64,000 nt of DNA from Triplophysa rosa. Taxonomy: Eukaryota; Chordata; Actinopteri; Cypriniformes; Nemacheilidae. The stretch is from the NCBI RefSeq assembly GCF_024868665.1, contig NC_079891.1, forward strand, positions 29,652,665 to 29,716,664, read 5' to 3'. The stretch's first letter is position 1, and the number at the start of each line of letters is the position of its first letter. This document shows, piece after piece, positions 22,068 to 34,608 of this stretch. The translations under genes were made by a program, and so were the position numbers. The notes beneath the pieces were generated by a model. It was not told the DNA's origin. It made no database searches and was given only the letters and a program-made list of their open reading frames with translations.

Positions 22068-23424
22068 GCCTCGTTTCCACTGAGTGGTTGTTGTGGAAAA
22101 ATATCAGTCTTGTAGTTCAAAAAATCTCTCAGACAAAGAAGGTCCGGGTGTCAAGGAGTTAACTTTATTTGCTCGAGTCAAACAAAGTGAGATGTTCCAA
22201 GTCATCTAAAAACCAAGTGTTTTCAGTCTACAGTTATAGTAAAATGTCTGAAAGGTGGTCCTTTCTAAAAACCAATCAGGTAGATTCCCGTTATCTCTTA
22301 TTTTTATTAACCAATTGTTATTTTCTGCCACCAATATATCCCAGGCAACAAGGTGCGTATTTATTCGTGGTAGGCTGGCTATTACCTAATTTTTAAAATA
22401 TATTTTTATATATCCTCGCCCACCACAATTATGTAATGGTCATCATGACCTGTTTCCCCTTCTTCACCTCCTGTGGTAAAACTGTGGCCTTGCTCAATGT
22501 AGATTATAGTCATAGTAACGGGGCGGAACATGCCCAGATTTGGTCATACTGTAGGGTTGGGGCCGGAAAAAGTCCCCAGATTTCATAAACACTGCCAGAC
22601 ATCAAAAACACAGCTGTGCAGGGTGCTTTTCTGAATATCATACAAATGTGTTTAAAACGAAGAGCAATACATGGTGAATAATGATCAAAAACATAAAGAC
22701 ATATGAAATTCCTCCATATGGTACGGTTCACTAGGGTACGCAATTTTTTCCGTTTCCACTGTGAAAGGTGCCAAAATAGCGAACCGTACCGTACCACTTT
22801 TTTGGGACCCTTTCGTAAGGGTACCTAGCACAGTAGTACCAATAGTACCGGAACCTAATGGGTGGAGCTAGTCTCACTGCAGAACGCTGATTGGTTTACA
22901 GAGAATCGTCACTTGCGCGTGCTACAAGGGGAACCAAAGAGTATAGATACCAAGAGGCGAAACTCAATAGAACGTTCCATTGGGACACCTGCGCCCTGCG
23001 TTTCCGCCATTTAGGGGTGAAAGCGATTCTGCTTTCTGCTGTGGCGATGGCAATATCAGCTGCTTTGTTTAAAAAATAAAACATTAAAGCTGAAATTCAA
23101 CCTGAATGATGATAATACATGACGACAAAAGCCGTGGCTCGCTAGAAACCTTGTCAAGCATTTTCACCCCAAAATGGCAACCGCGCTGTTTTCTCTCAAA
23201 GTTGCGCCTCTTGGTATCTATACTCTTTGGGGGAACGGCAACACAGGAAGCGCCATTATCATTTACAGATTGCTTTGTTGCGTGAGAATGACGTTGATCG
23301 CTACTTTCCGGTGTACACCAAGCCTACCTGTTGTCAGTGGAAACGCAAGCCTGATAATGGTTACCCGTAACGAAGCGTACCATACTGTACTGTACAGAAC
23401 CGTACTGCTCAGTGGAAACGAGGC
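22068..23424. mobile_element. 1.36-kb element with perfect 17-bp inverted ends
   Basis: GCCTCGTTTCCACTGAG (22068-22084) is the exact reverse complement of 23408-23424. A second copy of the end motif (CCGTTTCCACTGTGAAAGG, about 22749) and a separate foldback at 22928-23236 lie inside, so the element is composite. The ORFs within it show no transposase domain. The superfamily is not determined. Confidence 0.7.
22928..23236. repeat. internal foldback of about 309 bp
   Basis: The left arm from 22928 (GGGGAACCAAAGAGTATAGA...) pairs with the right arm ending 23236 (...TATACTCTTTGGGGGAAC). Pairing continues inward with mismatches (GGGGTGAAA near 23013 with TTTCACCCC near 23161). Confidence 0.75.
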
Positions 23425-23883
23425 AGTCTCCTAATGTCCTTGCTATGTGACCTCTTTTAGTGTGGCTATCAGCAGAAGCATGTGTTACATCATTGGGTTG
23501 GTGAGGGAAAATGCATGTTAGGAATAGCTGCTGCACAGAAGATAAGCCACGTCGAGCTGATGTAGGAAGCAAAAGCGTGTTGAAAATTCTTCAGCGTGAG
23601 GGCATTAAGACTTGCAGCAATTCTGCTTCTGCAACCGATATATGTGTAAATGTTGAATGAAGGGTTTCAATTCAACATCTCCCGTAGATGCAATGTATTC
23701 TCTTTCTCTCGTCTTGATGAGAATGAGGGTGGTGCTGGTTCAGTTCCATTATTCTCTTGACAACCCTTCACTGGTTAGATTCTGTATGAAGTATTGACGC
23801 TTCACTTGTTCTAGTTTGAGGTGACGACAGTTAGTGGTGCATGCTAAGGCAAGCATTACTGTTTTTAGGGTTTTGTAGTTTTA

Positions 23884-24000
23884 AGGGAAACTCTGCCAAA
23901 AAATGAAAATTCTGTCACGAATTACTCACCCTCAAGTCGTTTGACAACCCTAGGACCTCCGTTCATCTTCGGAACACAAACCCCTTTAAACCCTTTAATC
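23884..24000. mobile_element. partial MITE, left part only
   Basis: Contains AAAATGAAAATTCTGTCACG followed by ACTCACCCTCAAGTCG, a variant of the abundant MITE family. The right half is missing. Confidence 0.55.
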
Positions 24001-25019
24001 TTAAGTATTAATCTTCAGCATGTAGCTAAAGTGTCACGGCAAGTAGATAACCACCTAGCAACCACATAGCAACATGCTAAAACACTCATAACATCTTAGC
24101 AAGGTGCCCTGGCAACCACCCAGAACGTCTTTGCATTGTGGTAGGAGGTTTTGCATGGACAAGCACAACTAAACATTTTGATGAAACATCATGTATGAAA
24201 TCTATTTAGAAAATTCTTTGCATTTGTAACATTTGAATATCCTTTGTGATTCCGATGCATGTGTGTCAAGTGTGACTTGAGATAAACGTGCGGACCTTGA
24301 CTTCTTTAAATAGCCCTAGAGCTGCCATAGTAGGTTAACTTTGATAGCCAAACCCATTTTGCTGGTCACCTCCCTCAACATTTAACCCCTTCCCTGATCT
24401 GAGATCAACTTTCAGGTTTCATCGTAATGGCTTTGATAGAGATTTAAATAACAAAGGATTGACCCGCAGCAGTATCACATGATTAAATACATGGGTGTGC
24501 CACTGCCAGCGCAGGCATGTGCGTTTGTGTGTGTGCGTGAGCATGTCCTAACTTACTAATCTGTTCATTATTTAGAATTAGCAGTGGGTAAAAATCAAAG
24601 CACTAAAGAAAAGTGATAGTGCCCGCTCATTTTGTTCTAGAAATGTTTCTCTGAAATTAAATTCTGATGTATTGTCACAGGCTATTTTAGCAGTGCACTG
24701 GTCTCTGTATATTACATTGTAGTTAAATTTGATCCTGTTTTGCACTCAAAAGCACCATGTTTTTCTTACCTCCTTTTTGCCCTTACTCTATTACAGTGTG
24801 AAGTAAATTTGTCATCCGCCACCCCCACCTCAGGGAGTGTTATACCAAGAGCATGATAGTCATCATTAATCAGTGTCAGGTGCTACAAAACATCTAACCT
24901 TAATATATAGCCTTTTTTACGGCCGAAGTGTATAGACCACATAACCCCCCCAATTGATTCCTTATAGATTTTTAAAGCCTCATTGTTTTAGTGCCTTATA
25001 TTAGGTGTTTTCTATCTAT
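24001..25019. other. no gene seen
   Basis: Includes a block of AACCACCTAGCAACCACATAG-like repeats at about 24046-24125, common in cyprinid non-coding DNA. No coding similarity. Confidence 0.45.
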
Positions 25020-25243
25020 TTATATTTTTATTACCTTAGAATGAGCTATTTCTAGCTACATACACCATGGGTCCCCTTGGTAAATACGTTATCTTCTTTG
25101 GCAAAGAAGCGAAAACGTGACGACATATTAGTCCTGTGAGAGCCAGCCATAATGCTTAGAAAGGCAGGGGTGGACTGGAGTGAACGTTAGTTGCAATTTG
25201 CTATCTCACCACTAGATGGCTCTAAATTCCATACACTGGACCT
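25020..25243. mobile_element. truncated TTAA-site element, AGGTCCAGTG family, reverse orientation
   Basis: Ends ACACTGGACCT followed by TTAA (25244-25247). The body (CATGGGTCCCCTTGG, TTTGGCAAAGAAGCGAAAACG) is the reverse complement of the copy at 37578-38000. The left part is missing. Confidence 0.7.
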
Positions 25244-25904
25244 TTAACACCATTGTTTTGTTATAGAGATGCGTAAAAACAGACGCATAAATATGAGCGA
25301 CAGACTGCTGTTTCATTTCTCTAAATACCTTTGCTTTCTGTGAATAGGGCACATTGACTTCTGGAACACTCTGCTCATCTCTAGAGCAGACTTGGTCTCC
25401 TTTGTGCCTTGCTCCATAAGTGTAACCTTTATTCTAGTTTACTCTTTATTCTTTGCACAAGTGGCAACGTCAGAAGTGAGAATTATGGAGTGAGAAAAGT
25501 GTCATTAGACTGAAGGTGTGACTAGCAGCAGAAATCACATTCTATGTTTTTACACTGGTGTGCGATAGTGTAGCAGAGAGCACAGGACTATAGCTTTTGT
25601 GTGTTCTCACTTGGCTCATTGAAGTGGAAAACAGGAAGTTGAGCAGCTGACTATAACAGCGTCAGTCTGGTGGGACTTAGAATCTGGTTGAAATGGCTGC
25701 TACTGTAACTACATAACATGTATTACTTATATTGTTTACAACTTTTATATTCATAACCACTGTATATGCAACTGTCATACAAACAGCAGAAAGAAAGTAG
25801 ACAAAATATTTATTGACTTACAAGGAGGTGCCCAGAACCTAACTAGGGGCTAGGGTGGGTTATTTTGACTAGGGTAAAGAAATAACCATCTAGCAACCTT
25901 ATGA

Positions 25905-26290
25905 AAACTCCCCCTCGAGTTGTTCCAGATTTGTATAAATGTATTTGTTCCAATGAACACAAAGAAAGGTATTTGGAAGAATGCTTGTAACCAAACCAAC
26001 ATTGACTACCATAGTAGAAAAAAAGTATGATGGTGGTCATAAGTTCCCCAGAACTGTTTGCTTTCCTACATTCTTCAAAATATCTTCTTTTGTGTTCAAC
26101 ATCACAAAACAACTATAAAGCAAATTTTCCTTCAATGGTAGTCAATGGTTGCCAAGAACTGTTTTGTTAAAAGCATTCTTCCAAATATCATTGTGTTCCT
26201 CCGAACAAAGACATTTATCATATTTGGAACAACTTTAGGGTGAGTAAATGAAGACAGAATTTTCATTTTTGGGTGAACTGTTCCCTTAAC
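25905..26290. mobile_element. GGGATAGTTCACCC-family MITE, variant copy
   Basis: The right half ends TTTGGGTGAACTGTTCCCTTAA after TTCATTTT; the left half has GAGTTGTTCCAGATTTGTAT and AAGGTATTTGGAAGAATG. The left terminus is degraded. The minus ORF over it is a shadow of the repeat. Confidence 0.7.
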
Positions 26291-27690
26291 CTTATCTGCC
26301 AAAAAGCACCCTCCAAAACACCCTGTTACCCACCTAGCAAATACATAGAAACTGTAGTGTCAGACAAGCTCTTCTCATGTTGTCAGAGAAATGTAAATAT
26401 CTAGTTGGTTTTGTCAAATTCAGTATTGACTTAATTATCAGGATAGTTCAAATATGGTTGACCAAAAAAGAACGCCAGGAACTTGAAGGAAGGGAAGGGT
26501 TAGAATGTAGCTGACTAGCTGTGAGCTTCAACAGCCCTCATACACCAGTTGTGTCAACCCAGCTCAGAATAGCTTCTGGGGAAATGTTCAAAAGAATAAA
26601 ACCTGTTTTTGAGAGCTTGGTGAAAGCAGGGTTGTCATCTCCTTCAGTGTTTAGCCAGCAGCATAGAACAAACGTATACTTGAATGTCACTGACATTGCG
26701 TGTGTGTATTTTCGTGCACTTTTCTGGTTGTGTTGTGTTTTGCTCTGAACTCAGCCAGCTGAGAGCCTGTGTCTCAGGCCACGCCCCCAAGCACTCCTTA
26801 TTTGGGCACAGAAGTGGCTGTGAGTGTCTCTGCAAGGAATGTTTTCAATTTAAGCCGGTCTAAACACCACAACTAGTAAAAGACATCAGAACTTTGCACC
26901 TCACAGCACTTTTGTGTGAATAACCCTCCACTTTGAGCATTCCACACATTTATGTTTGTCATTTTTGACAGTCTACCTTTCTCACACCCACGTACACAAG
27001 AAACCCCCTCATGCATTCTCAATATAAGCTCGCTGTACCCCCTCCCCCACTCCTTTGCCATTCACTGTATGTAAAGAGATGAAATTAATCTGTGTCTGCG
27101 TCCAACATGTGCTAAAGCTTTTATTTAAGTGCATGTGGAATTGCTGATCCTTATTTGGAAGATGCTGCATGCAATTGAAAGAGGTCTAGCTAGTGACACA
27201 TTGCCTGCACACACAGACACAACGCATCCATGTCTTCACACCCAGTAGAAGTCTCAGAAGTCTGTGAAAGGACTGATAACATGATTCACGCAATGATGTA
27301 TCCGTTATGCTGTACACTTCTCTTTTTTTTCTTATTCTTTTGTCTTTTACTATGTATGATAATACACAAACTAGCTTTTTTTTACCTCAACGCTTAGGCT
27401 ACAAAATCTTACAACACCATATAGCATTTCCTTACTTAAGATCTTTATTTTTTTGTAATGTTTAAATAGGTTTTAACAGAACTGACAGAGAACTGTGCAT
27501 TTGTGTGCGTGCGCATCACCAAAAACACAAACTGGTTGCGGTGGAGTGTATTAAACACACACTCACATTGGCATCAACACACAATAACTCACTAAAGCTC
27601 TATGAGAGAATACATTGGGTTTGCAAAACAAGCAGAACAGGTGGGCGGGGCTTTCAGTATTTCACACCTATCAGGACAGCTGCCATGGCA
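26291..27690. other. no gene seen
   Basis: Non-coding by my reading, probably atosb 5' intron. Several short ORFs lack any domain. Confidence 0.5.
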
Positions 27691-28378
27691 TCAGGATCCC
27701 TCCCTCCAGCCAATCACATCACAGCACCCACCTCATACATGAGTTGTGTGCTGACTGAGCAAGCGAGCACGCCTTCACTAACCAGCTGAGAGGAAGTAGG
27801 CTATAAAGGAAAAGCAGAGCAAAGAGAGAGAGAGAGAAAACAAGTGGTGAGAAATTTTGCAAGCAGCAGAGAGCACTCGGCACAGAAAGGGAGGGGGGCT
27901 GAAGCGGTACACCAAAGCTGCTTTCATTGTGTTCAAGTTATTTAAGGGGGGGGGGGGATGAGTGCGAGGTGGTTGGGGGAAGCTAGAAGCAAAGTGTGGG
28001 GGGGTTACAGAGTTTATATGCATGTGCCAAAGAGAGCTTGAGAGAGAGGTTTTGTGTGTGAGTTATTGAAAGAAAGAAAGAGAGAGAGAGAGAGAGAGAG
28101 TGAGGGGTGGGAAGAGAAATTCTCAGTTGGGCATACCAGAATAGCAGGGACGAGAGCATAAACAGAGAGAGATGTTCCACTTTAGATTGTTTGACTCTTA
28201 AATAAACCTTGTATATTTCTTTTCTATGAATATCTCATTCTCTCAGGGGAGGAACAGAGAGACCTGGCAAGTAACCTTTCAACTCACAGCGTTGAAGTAA
28301 TAACAATCACGACTGGAGAGTTTCGACAGACAGGAAGAAGAAACTGTCGCGGAGGAGAGGACAGGAGTTCCTAGAGAG
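27690..28378 (+). promoter_or_regulatory. atosb: second candidate promoter and 5' non-coding exon of atosb
   Basis: CCAATCACATCACAGC at about 27709 and a TATA-like TATAAAGG at 27802-27809 precede a purine-rich stretch with GA and GAAA microsatellites (about 27818-27838 and 28068-28100) and a run of ten G near 27948. A good donor (AGAG|GTAGGT) ends a possible exon at 28378. Assignment to atosb is by position only. Confidence 0.4.
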
Positions 28379-29271
28379 GTAGGTTGGAAGGTCACAGTGA
28401 ACTTGTGTTGTGTTTGTGTTTATGGGTGGTTGACATGAAATGTCAACAGTGTCAAGCAGTGTCCACTGCTTTGCATTCCTTGTAAGGCTATATTTAATGT
28501 TATTTAGAAGGCGATTTAAAAAAAGCATTAAAAAGTAACAGTGACCTCAACTTAAAATATATTGATCTACATATTCATCAAAATCATTTTAAAGGAACAC
28601 CTGTCTGAAAATCACTCTTGTTTCCTAATGCCTTAGCTGTCAAGGCACAAATGAATCAATGACATCATTACCCTTGTCGTGTCTAGAGATAATATTTCAG
28701 CCCTCGGTTTTGCTAACCGACAGGCTTTTAGCTGCTGGTAGATAAGCACAACTCGGAGGTGCGCTTGTGAGCGCTTTAGTCTTTCCTCTTCATGTAGACA
28801 TTATGACTTCCTATGTTGTAAATGCCAGGTGTTCTTGCCAAACCCTCGAGGGCATACACATCATCAGTGTAGGCTTAAGAATAGAGTTTATACTCACACT
28901 TCTGACTCACTGTTTCTCACGCCGTTATTATCGATTCATTGTCTTTATTGTTTGTGTAACAACATCTGTTGATGTACATGGGTATGTGCAGGTCTTTGTG
29001 ATTTCATGAGGATACAGTGTAGGAAGGGAGTTTTTCAGCTGTGAGGCATTGTGTTTGTTTTGGTGATGCTTTATTGGGAACATTGCAGTAATAGCTGAAA
29101 AGAGTAATGGCTTATCTACCAAATAAGAAGCTACTCGTGAGGAGATTTGGCATGCAGATGGTCCTAAAATATTTTATTAGAAAGCAAATTGGTGTATTTA
29201 GTTCTATTTAGAGTTTTAAGATGGCTTTTTGTTTTACCGCAAGTTTACTCCTTAAATGTTTTGAATCTTTA
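28379..29271. other. no gene seen
   Basis: Probable atosb 5' intron; AT-rich, with no repeats I can name. Confidence 0.45.
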
Positions 29272-29592
29272 AAGGGATAGTTCACCCAAAAATGAAAATT
29301 CTGTCATCATTTAGCCTACTCACCCTCTTGTCATTTCAAACTTGTATGACTTTCTTCTGCAAAACGCAAAAGTAGATATTTTGAAGAATGTTGTGAAACA
29401 GATCAGCGACAGTACCCATTGACCTGCATTGGTTTTGTGTCAATACAATTGAAGTGAATGGGTATCGTCGCTGTTCAGTTACCAACTTTCTTCAAAATAT
29501 CTTCTTTTGTGTTTTGCGGAAGAAAGAAAGTCATACAGGTTTGAAATGAAAAGAGGGTGAGTAAATGATGACAGAATTTTCATTTTTAAATT
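29272..29592. mobile_element. GGGATAGTTCACCC-family MITE copy
   Basis: Starts AAAGGGATAGTTCACCC. The inverted second half ends GATGACAGAATTTTCATTTT with the last few bases lost. The next element begins 36 bases to the right. Confidence 0.85.
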
Positions 29593-29628
29593 AGTTTTTT
29601 TCCAAGAAGTGTTTTTTACTTTCTTTAA

Positions 29629-30211
29629 ATGGGTCATATGGCGGAAGTACGTGTTTTTCTGTGTTTTTGGTGTGTTATAAGTTGCCCATGCATGTATTAG
29701 ACACGTAAAATTGCACAAATGAAAGTGTGGGAACAAAAGATGCATTCTATCTAAAAGCGAATGCTCAACCAGACCTGCCTGAAACGCCTCGTGTCACCAC
29801 ACCCCGGCGAATCTACTTAACTTCGTAACATGATTTGACTAAGACCGCCCAAATCTACACGTAGTTAAGGTGGGCGTAATTGTAAATCTCATTGTATCGC
29901 CTGTCAGTACAATTGCTTTGGAACCTGATGTTCCGAATATGGTAAGAGGCGTTACATTTCCGTCACACGCTTGCAGTATTCGACCAATCACTACGCACTG
30001 GTTAACTGGCCAATCATAGCACACCTCGCTTTTCAGAGCGATGAGCTTTGTAAAAAATAAGCGCGTTTCAGAGAGGCGGGGCAAAGAGGAGATACAAACA
30101 TGCACGGTATGTGGAAAATACAACATTTTTTAAACTTTAAATGGTGTATACACATTGCGTTACATCTAAAACAAACAATAATATTCGTTTTAGCCGTGCA
30201 ATATGACCCCT
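29629..30211. mobile_element. 583-bp TTAA-flanked MITE
   Basis: TTAA at 29625-29628 and 30212-30215 flank ends ATGGGTCATAT and ATATGACCCCT, inverse with one mismatch. The minus ORF at 29839-30126 is inside and has no domain. piggyBac-type by target site. Confidence 0.75.
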
Positions 30212-30215
30212 TTAA

Positions 30216-30580
30216 CTCAACTCACTCTTATTGTCACATCACCACGTGTGGTGAGTGAAAGTCTTGGGTACTCCATACAAAGTAGAATGCAGTTGGACAG
30301 ACAACTGTATGACAAACAACTGTATGACTTAACAGACTTAAGTGACAGTATGTAGTGCAGACGAACAGTGCAAGCAGACTGTACAAAAAAGACAATATAC
30401 ATTATACACATATGGACAGTATATACACAATATACACAAGATATACACATACGACGTTGAACATACACATTAAATATGCAGGTATACACATGAATGTGTA
30501 TGTATAATGGATCACCCGTATAGTGCACCATATAGTGCGCATAGTACAGATATAATAACGTCCGCTTCATAAAAAACTAT
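30216..30580. repeat. dispersed repeat of unknown class
   Basis: Begins CTCACTCTTATTGTCACATC and passes into tandem-like TATACACA units (about 30398-30490). I recognise the opening as repetitive in fish but cannot give the class. Confidence 0.4.
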
Positions 30581-33096
30581 ACAGTTTATGCATTGTAATT
30601 GTAAACACGTGCATCCGTGCATTTAAGAATTCATTGTTGAAGGTAATATTTTGGGCGTAAGCTTTCCAACAGTATATACTATTTATATATAAATAGTCAT
30701 TTAATTCATCTTAGAAAGTTTTTACCATAGTCGCTTTTGGCTTGCTCACAGCATTATTATTTTCTGTAAAGCTGCTTTTAAGCTATTTGTACTGTGAAAG
30801 GCGTGATGTTAAAATGAAAATGACTTGTCCAATTCTTGACTCATTGCTTTTCCTTAAACATAATATAAATAACCCATGTAACCAGGAAAAATATCATCAC
30901 GCTGACTGCTGTCCTTGCTAGCCTTGACTGTTTGGTTACTCTCTGTATTTTTTCAGTCAGTATTGAATTCTCTGTGAGTGGGGGTGTACACACATTCTTG
31001 ATTTTTTTCAGAGGCAGAGCGATTAAACGGAACTCTTCATGTCTCAATGTATGCATTCAACCTGGAAGGCAGTTCTTTCTCATTCGTTTTCAGTAAACAT
31101 CTGAAAAGATATGCAGATTTTCATGATGCAACCATGTAGACCTTCAGGAATATGATTAACCAAGTGGCCTGAAGCAGCAATAACCTTTTATGTCACAACT
31201 AAAACTAGAAAAAAGTTAAACATTTGAGACTCATAGGGAGACTTCAGTCTGTAGCTGAGGAGTGCATATGAGTATTTTAGTTATAAAACTAGCATCATAG
31301 AATAAACAAACTTGCATCTTCAATCCCCGGGAAAACATGTGTAGGTGTGGACCCGGTAAACACTGTCTTGTGTGCTAGTGGCTGTTTGTGTCTGTGTCAA
31401 CTCGGCTGTATTTGAACTGGGGTTCAGGGTTTGTGCTATCTGAGCCTGAGAGATTCAAAGCAACCCTCTGTGAACGCATTACATCATCATGGTACACAGA
31501 CCACCGAGTATAATTCACACTTCTGGTCTTGGTTTGTGTCAGTCTATCAGAGTTCAGGATGGTGTTTTGAGAGACCGTTCTGTATGTCTGAACGTTATTT
31601 CAGATCTTATGTCAGTGTGAGGTCTTCCCCGTTAGCGGTCATAGTTGTACCTAAAATATATATTCAACCTCGACCGCTTCTTCTTTTTTGTGTAGATTTA
31701 CAAATGCAGTAATGAGACATAGGCATTAACAAATACATCTCCATTGCTATTCCAAACATAAGCGTAGAGAGATAGAAATGGAATATAACTATACTACTTG
31801 CCCTAATTTTATAGTGTGCATAATGCATATTGTGTACCCTGAACACTTTGGCAAATGCACAGAATAGACTTCTGTATCCCAGAATGCCTTGAGCAAGTAA
31901 TGTCATTTTTTTTACATTTTAACGCATTTTCACACAAAATACTTTTATTGTTTTTATTAAAATACTTTTAATACTTAAAATAAACATGCAGTGTTATGAG
32001 GTAATGTGGCAACAGTGATTTTATGTATGTTTTATTGAATAATGTTTATAGTTTACATTTTGTTTTCACATAATGTGTACTGTTTAGTGCTTTATTAGTA
32101 GGCACTAGGCAGTATGTGCTTGTGTTCCATTCTGGACATACACGCCTAACCCAATTGAGATAAGCCCCTCCCTAGAGAGGCCACTGAATACATTGCATGT
32201 TTCGTGATATTATAGCCGTCTTTACAGGTTGACCTATTTGTGCTTCATTAGATTATCCTGATGTACTGCAAGATATGTGATGCATAATGTGTCACTTGAG
32301 TGTGCCATCAATTACCACTTTACTCCTAGTGCACTTAATTGTATTCATGACACGCAGATGCATAAAATAGATGCTATAAGTATGTCTTTACATTATTAAA
32401 ACATAATTTACTGGTCAGTTAAAGAATTTGTAAGTCTATTCCCTCAGTGGACGTTGATGTGTTTATATCCTCAAGACATGATCACTAAACACAACAGTGA
32501 AACCGATGGCTTACACTCAGTCTTAACTTTCTTTTTTTGAATAGGTAATTTACTAAGACTAAGACATACATGGAACAAAAACATGTCATTCGCATCCTGT
32601 TGCAGTCAAAGCGACATTGCATGATAATAATGTTCTGTGTTTTTTTTACTTATGGCTGCACAAGCTTGCGTGTTCATGTGTGTACTCTTGTTTTTATCAT
32701 TAATGAGCCTGACTGGCCGTTCTGTGATGTAAGACAGTACAAAGGCTCTGTTGTGTGTCTCTGTGTGTCTTGTTGCTTTGTAAAGTTCAGTCTTGGAATC
32801 GGACAGAGAGCCAGTCAGTACACAGTCTGTTCAAACATGTGTCCTAAACAATTGCCACAAAATGAGGTAGTCAGTCACGTGATTGTTCCCCCATTTGTGT
32901 AATGTATTGTTTGATGGATTGATTTGACTGATAGAACCTGTTTTGGATAGTACATGATTAAAAGTTGATTGGCATCTGTTACATAAAGCAACATCTTATC
33001 TCGTCAGCCCAACTGATTTCGGATTATGTTCAACAATGACTTTTTGCTAGCATGGTCCCTGATTTGTTGTTTATTAACAGCTCTGTTTTTTGACAG
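30581..33096. other. no gene seen
   Basis: AT-rich, probably intronic to atosb. ORFs up to 110 codons (32570-32902) lack recognisable domains. Confidence 0.5.
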
Positions 33097-33275
33097 GTTG
33101 TGTCTCTGGAATGCCTGGCTCAGGATGCAGCCATTGAGCAGTTCACTCCGTTCAGGAGACAAGGGGAGGCCTGATTGGCCGCTGGCCTTATCTGGGTGGA
33201 GCTGTTGGAGGGATATTACCTATTCATTGGCTCTTTCTGCAAGGCTCCTCCCACCTCACTGACGCACCGCCCTTG
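33097..33275 (+). other. atosb: likely 5' non-coding exon of atosb
   Basis: Preceded by TTTTTTGACAG and followed by a consensus donor (CCTTG|GTAAGT). GC-rich compared with its flanks. Inferred from splice signals and position. Confidence 0.45.
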
Positions 33276-33470
33276 GTAAGTAAACTTAAAAAAGTGGATA
33301 AATAGCATGCAATTAAAATAATTAATAAGCAGACCAAATGTCATTTTTGTCAAATCTTGGTAGACCTAATGTTCATTGAGTATAGTTCATTGAGTTTAAT
33401 GGCAAATATCACGAAATAAATGTTATGTACTTTTAATCTGTTATTTTGTTTCTCTATTGTCATTGTACAG

Positions 33471-33648
33471 GCCCTTCTTCGCTGCCTGTGTGTCTGGGAA
33501 TGCTGTTGTTCGATCTGAGGGGCAGTGATGGAGATGGCCAAACTCAGGGGCTAAAGTCAGGGTCAAGGTTCAAAGGTCAACACAACACAAAAGCTGCTGG
33601 GCTGGATGTGGAAAGGTCTGCAGCCAAGTTTCAAGCACCAAGAAGCAC
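33471..33648 (+). other. atosb: possible second 5' non-coding exon of atosb
   Basis: Preceded by TCATTGTACAG and ending before GTAAAT at 33649. Moderately GC-rich. An open frame runs through it but resembles no known protein. Confidence 0.3.
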
Positions 33649-34395
33649 GTAAATTGGGAAAATGATCATGCACACACTCATATGAGTCACAATCTGCTAA
33701 GAGGTATTTAAATGTAAAAAATCATGTAAAATTGTATCTTGTAACTTTGATAGTTGCCTTAATCCTTTAACCAACTGAGATTCTTTTTAGGGAAATGTAT
33801 GAAATCTATGTATTGTGCACATTATTTTCTAACAGATATTGATGTCATGATTTTCAGATGATAAGGCTGCTGAATTATGACAAAAATGATAAATATTTTT
33901 TGCCCAATGTTGAGATCACGATTATATAACAGGAAAACACATTGACAAAGTCAAACAAAGTAAAAAAATAGATAAATTATGAATAAATAAATAACTTGTC
34001 AATTTAACACTGGATTCAACTGAATAACAAAAATATAAAATATATTTTTAATTAAATAAATAATATAAAATAATAAAAATAAATAAGACAATCCTTGCGA
34101 AACGAAAAGCAGCACAATTTTTTTTCATATTTTTTGTTTGTGTGCATTTGAAAACTTGAAAATTTTGAACTTATTTCAAGGTATTAATAATAAAGTGATT
34201 GATGCCCATGAGTGTGTTATGGCAATGTTTTAGTAGTAATATTCTAACTGACACACAGCCCAAATCACTCTTAGCAGTTTTTGACTTGCATGCCAATGTA
34301 TTTCATGATATGTGTCAATACAGTTATTTTGTTGCATTGTTTGAATTATTTATTTTATCTACTTACAGTTGTTTTACTTGTTTGTTTTACTTCAG
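33649..34395. other. intron, no gene seen
   Basis: Very AT-rich, with TAAAATA-type low complexity near 33960-34090. Ends in an acceptor (TTTTACTTCAG) that would open the exon holding the atosb start codon. Confidence 0.5.
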
Positions 34396-34608
34396 AAGCT
34401 GTGTGCACTGTGGAAAACAGTTTGTGCTTGCTCCACAACTGACCCACGGACTATAGAGCCTTCCATCTATGAGACGGGAAGCTTACTTTTCATTTACAGC
34501 CTTATTGCACTCATTTAGACATTCTATAACTCACTAGAGCTTGAGGTTGTATTATTTAACACTGCACAACTTCCCCTGAAACAATCACCCAGCACAAGCA
34601 AAGTCACT

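Noticed and set aside
32570..32902. 110-codon plus ORF upstream of atosb
   Set aside because: No domain, no conserved start and intron-like composition.
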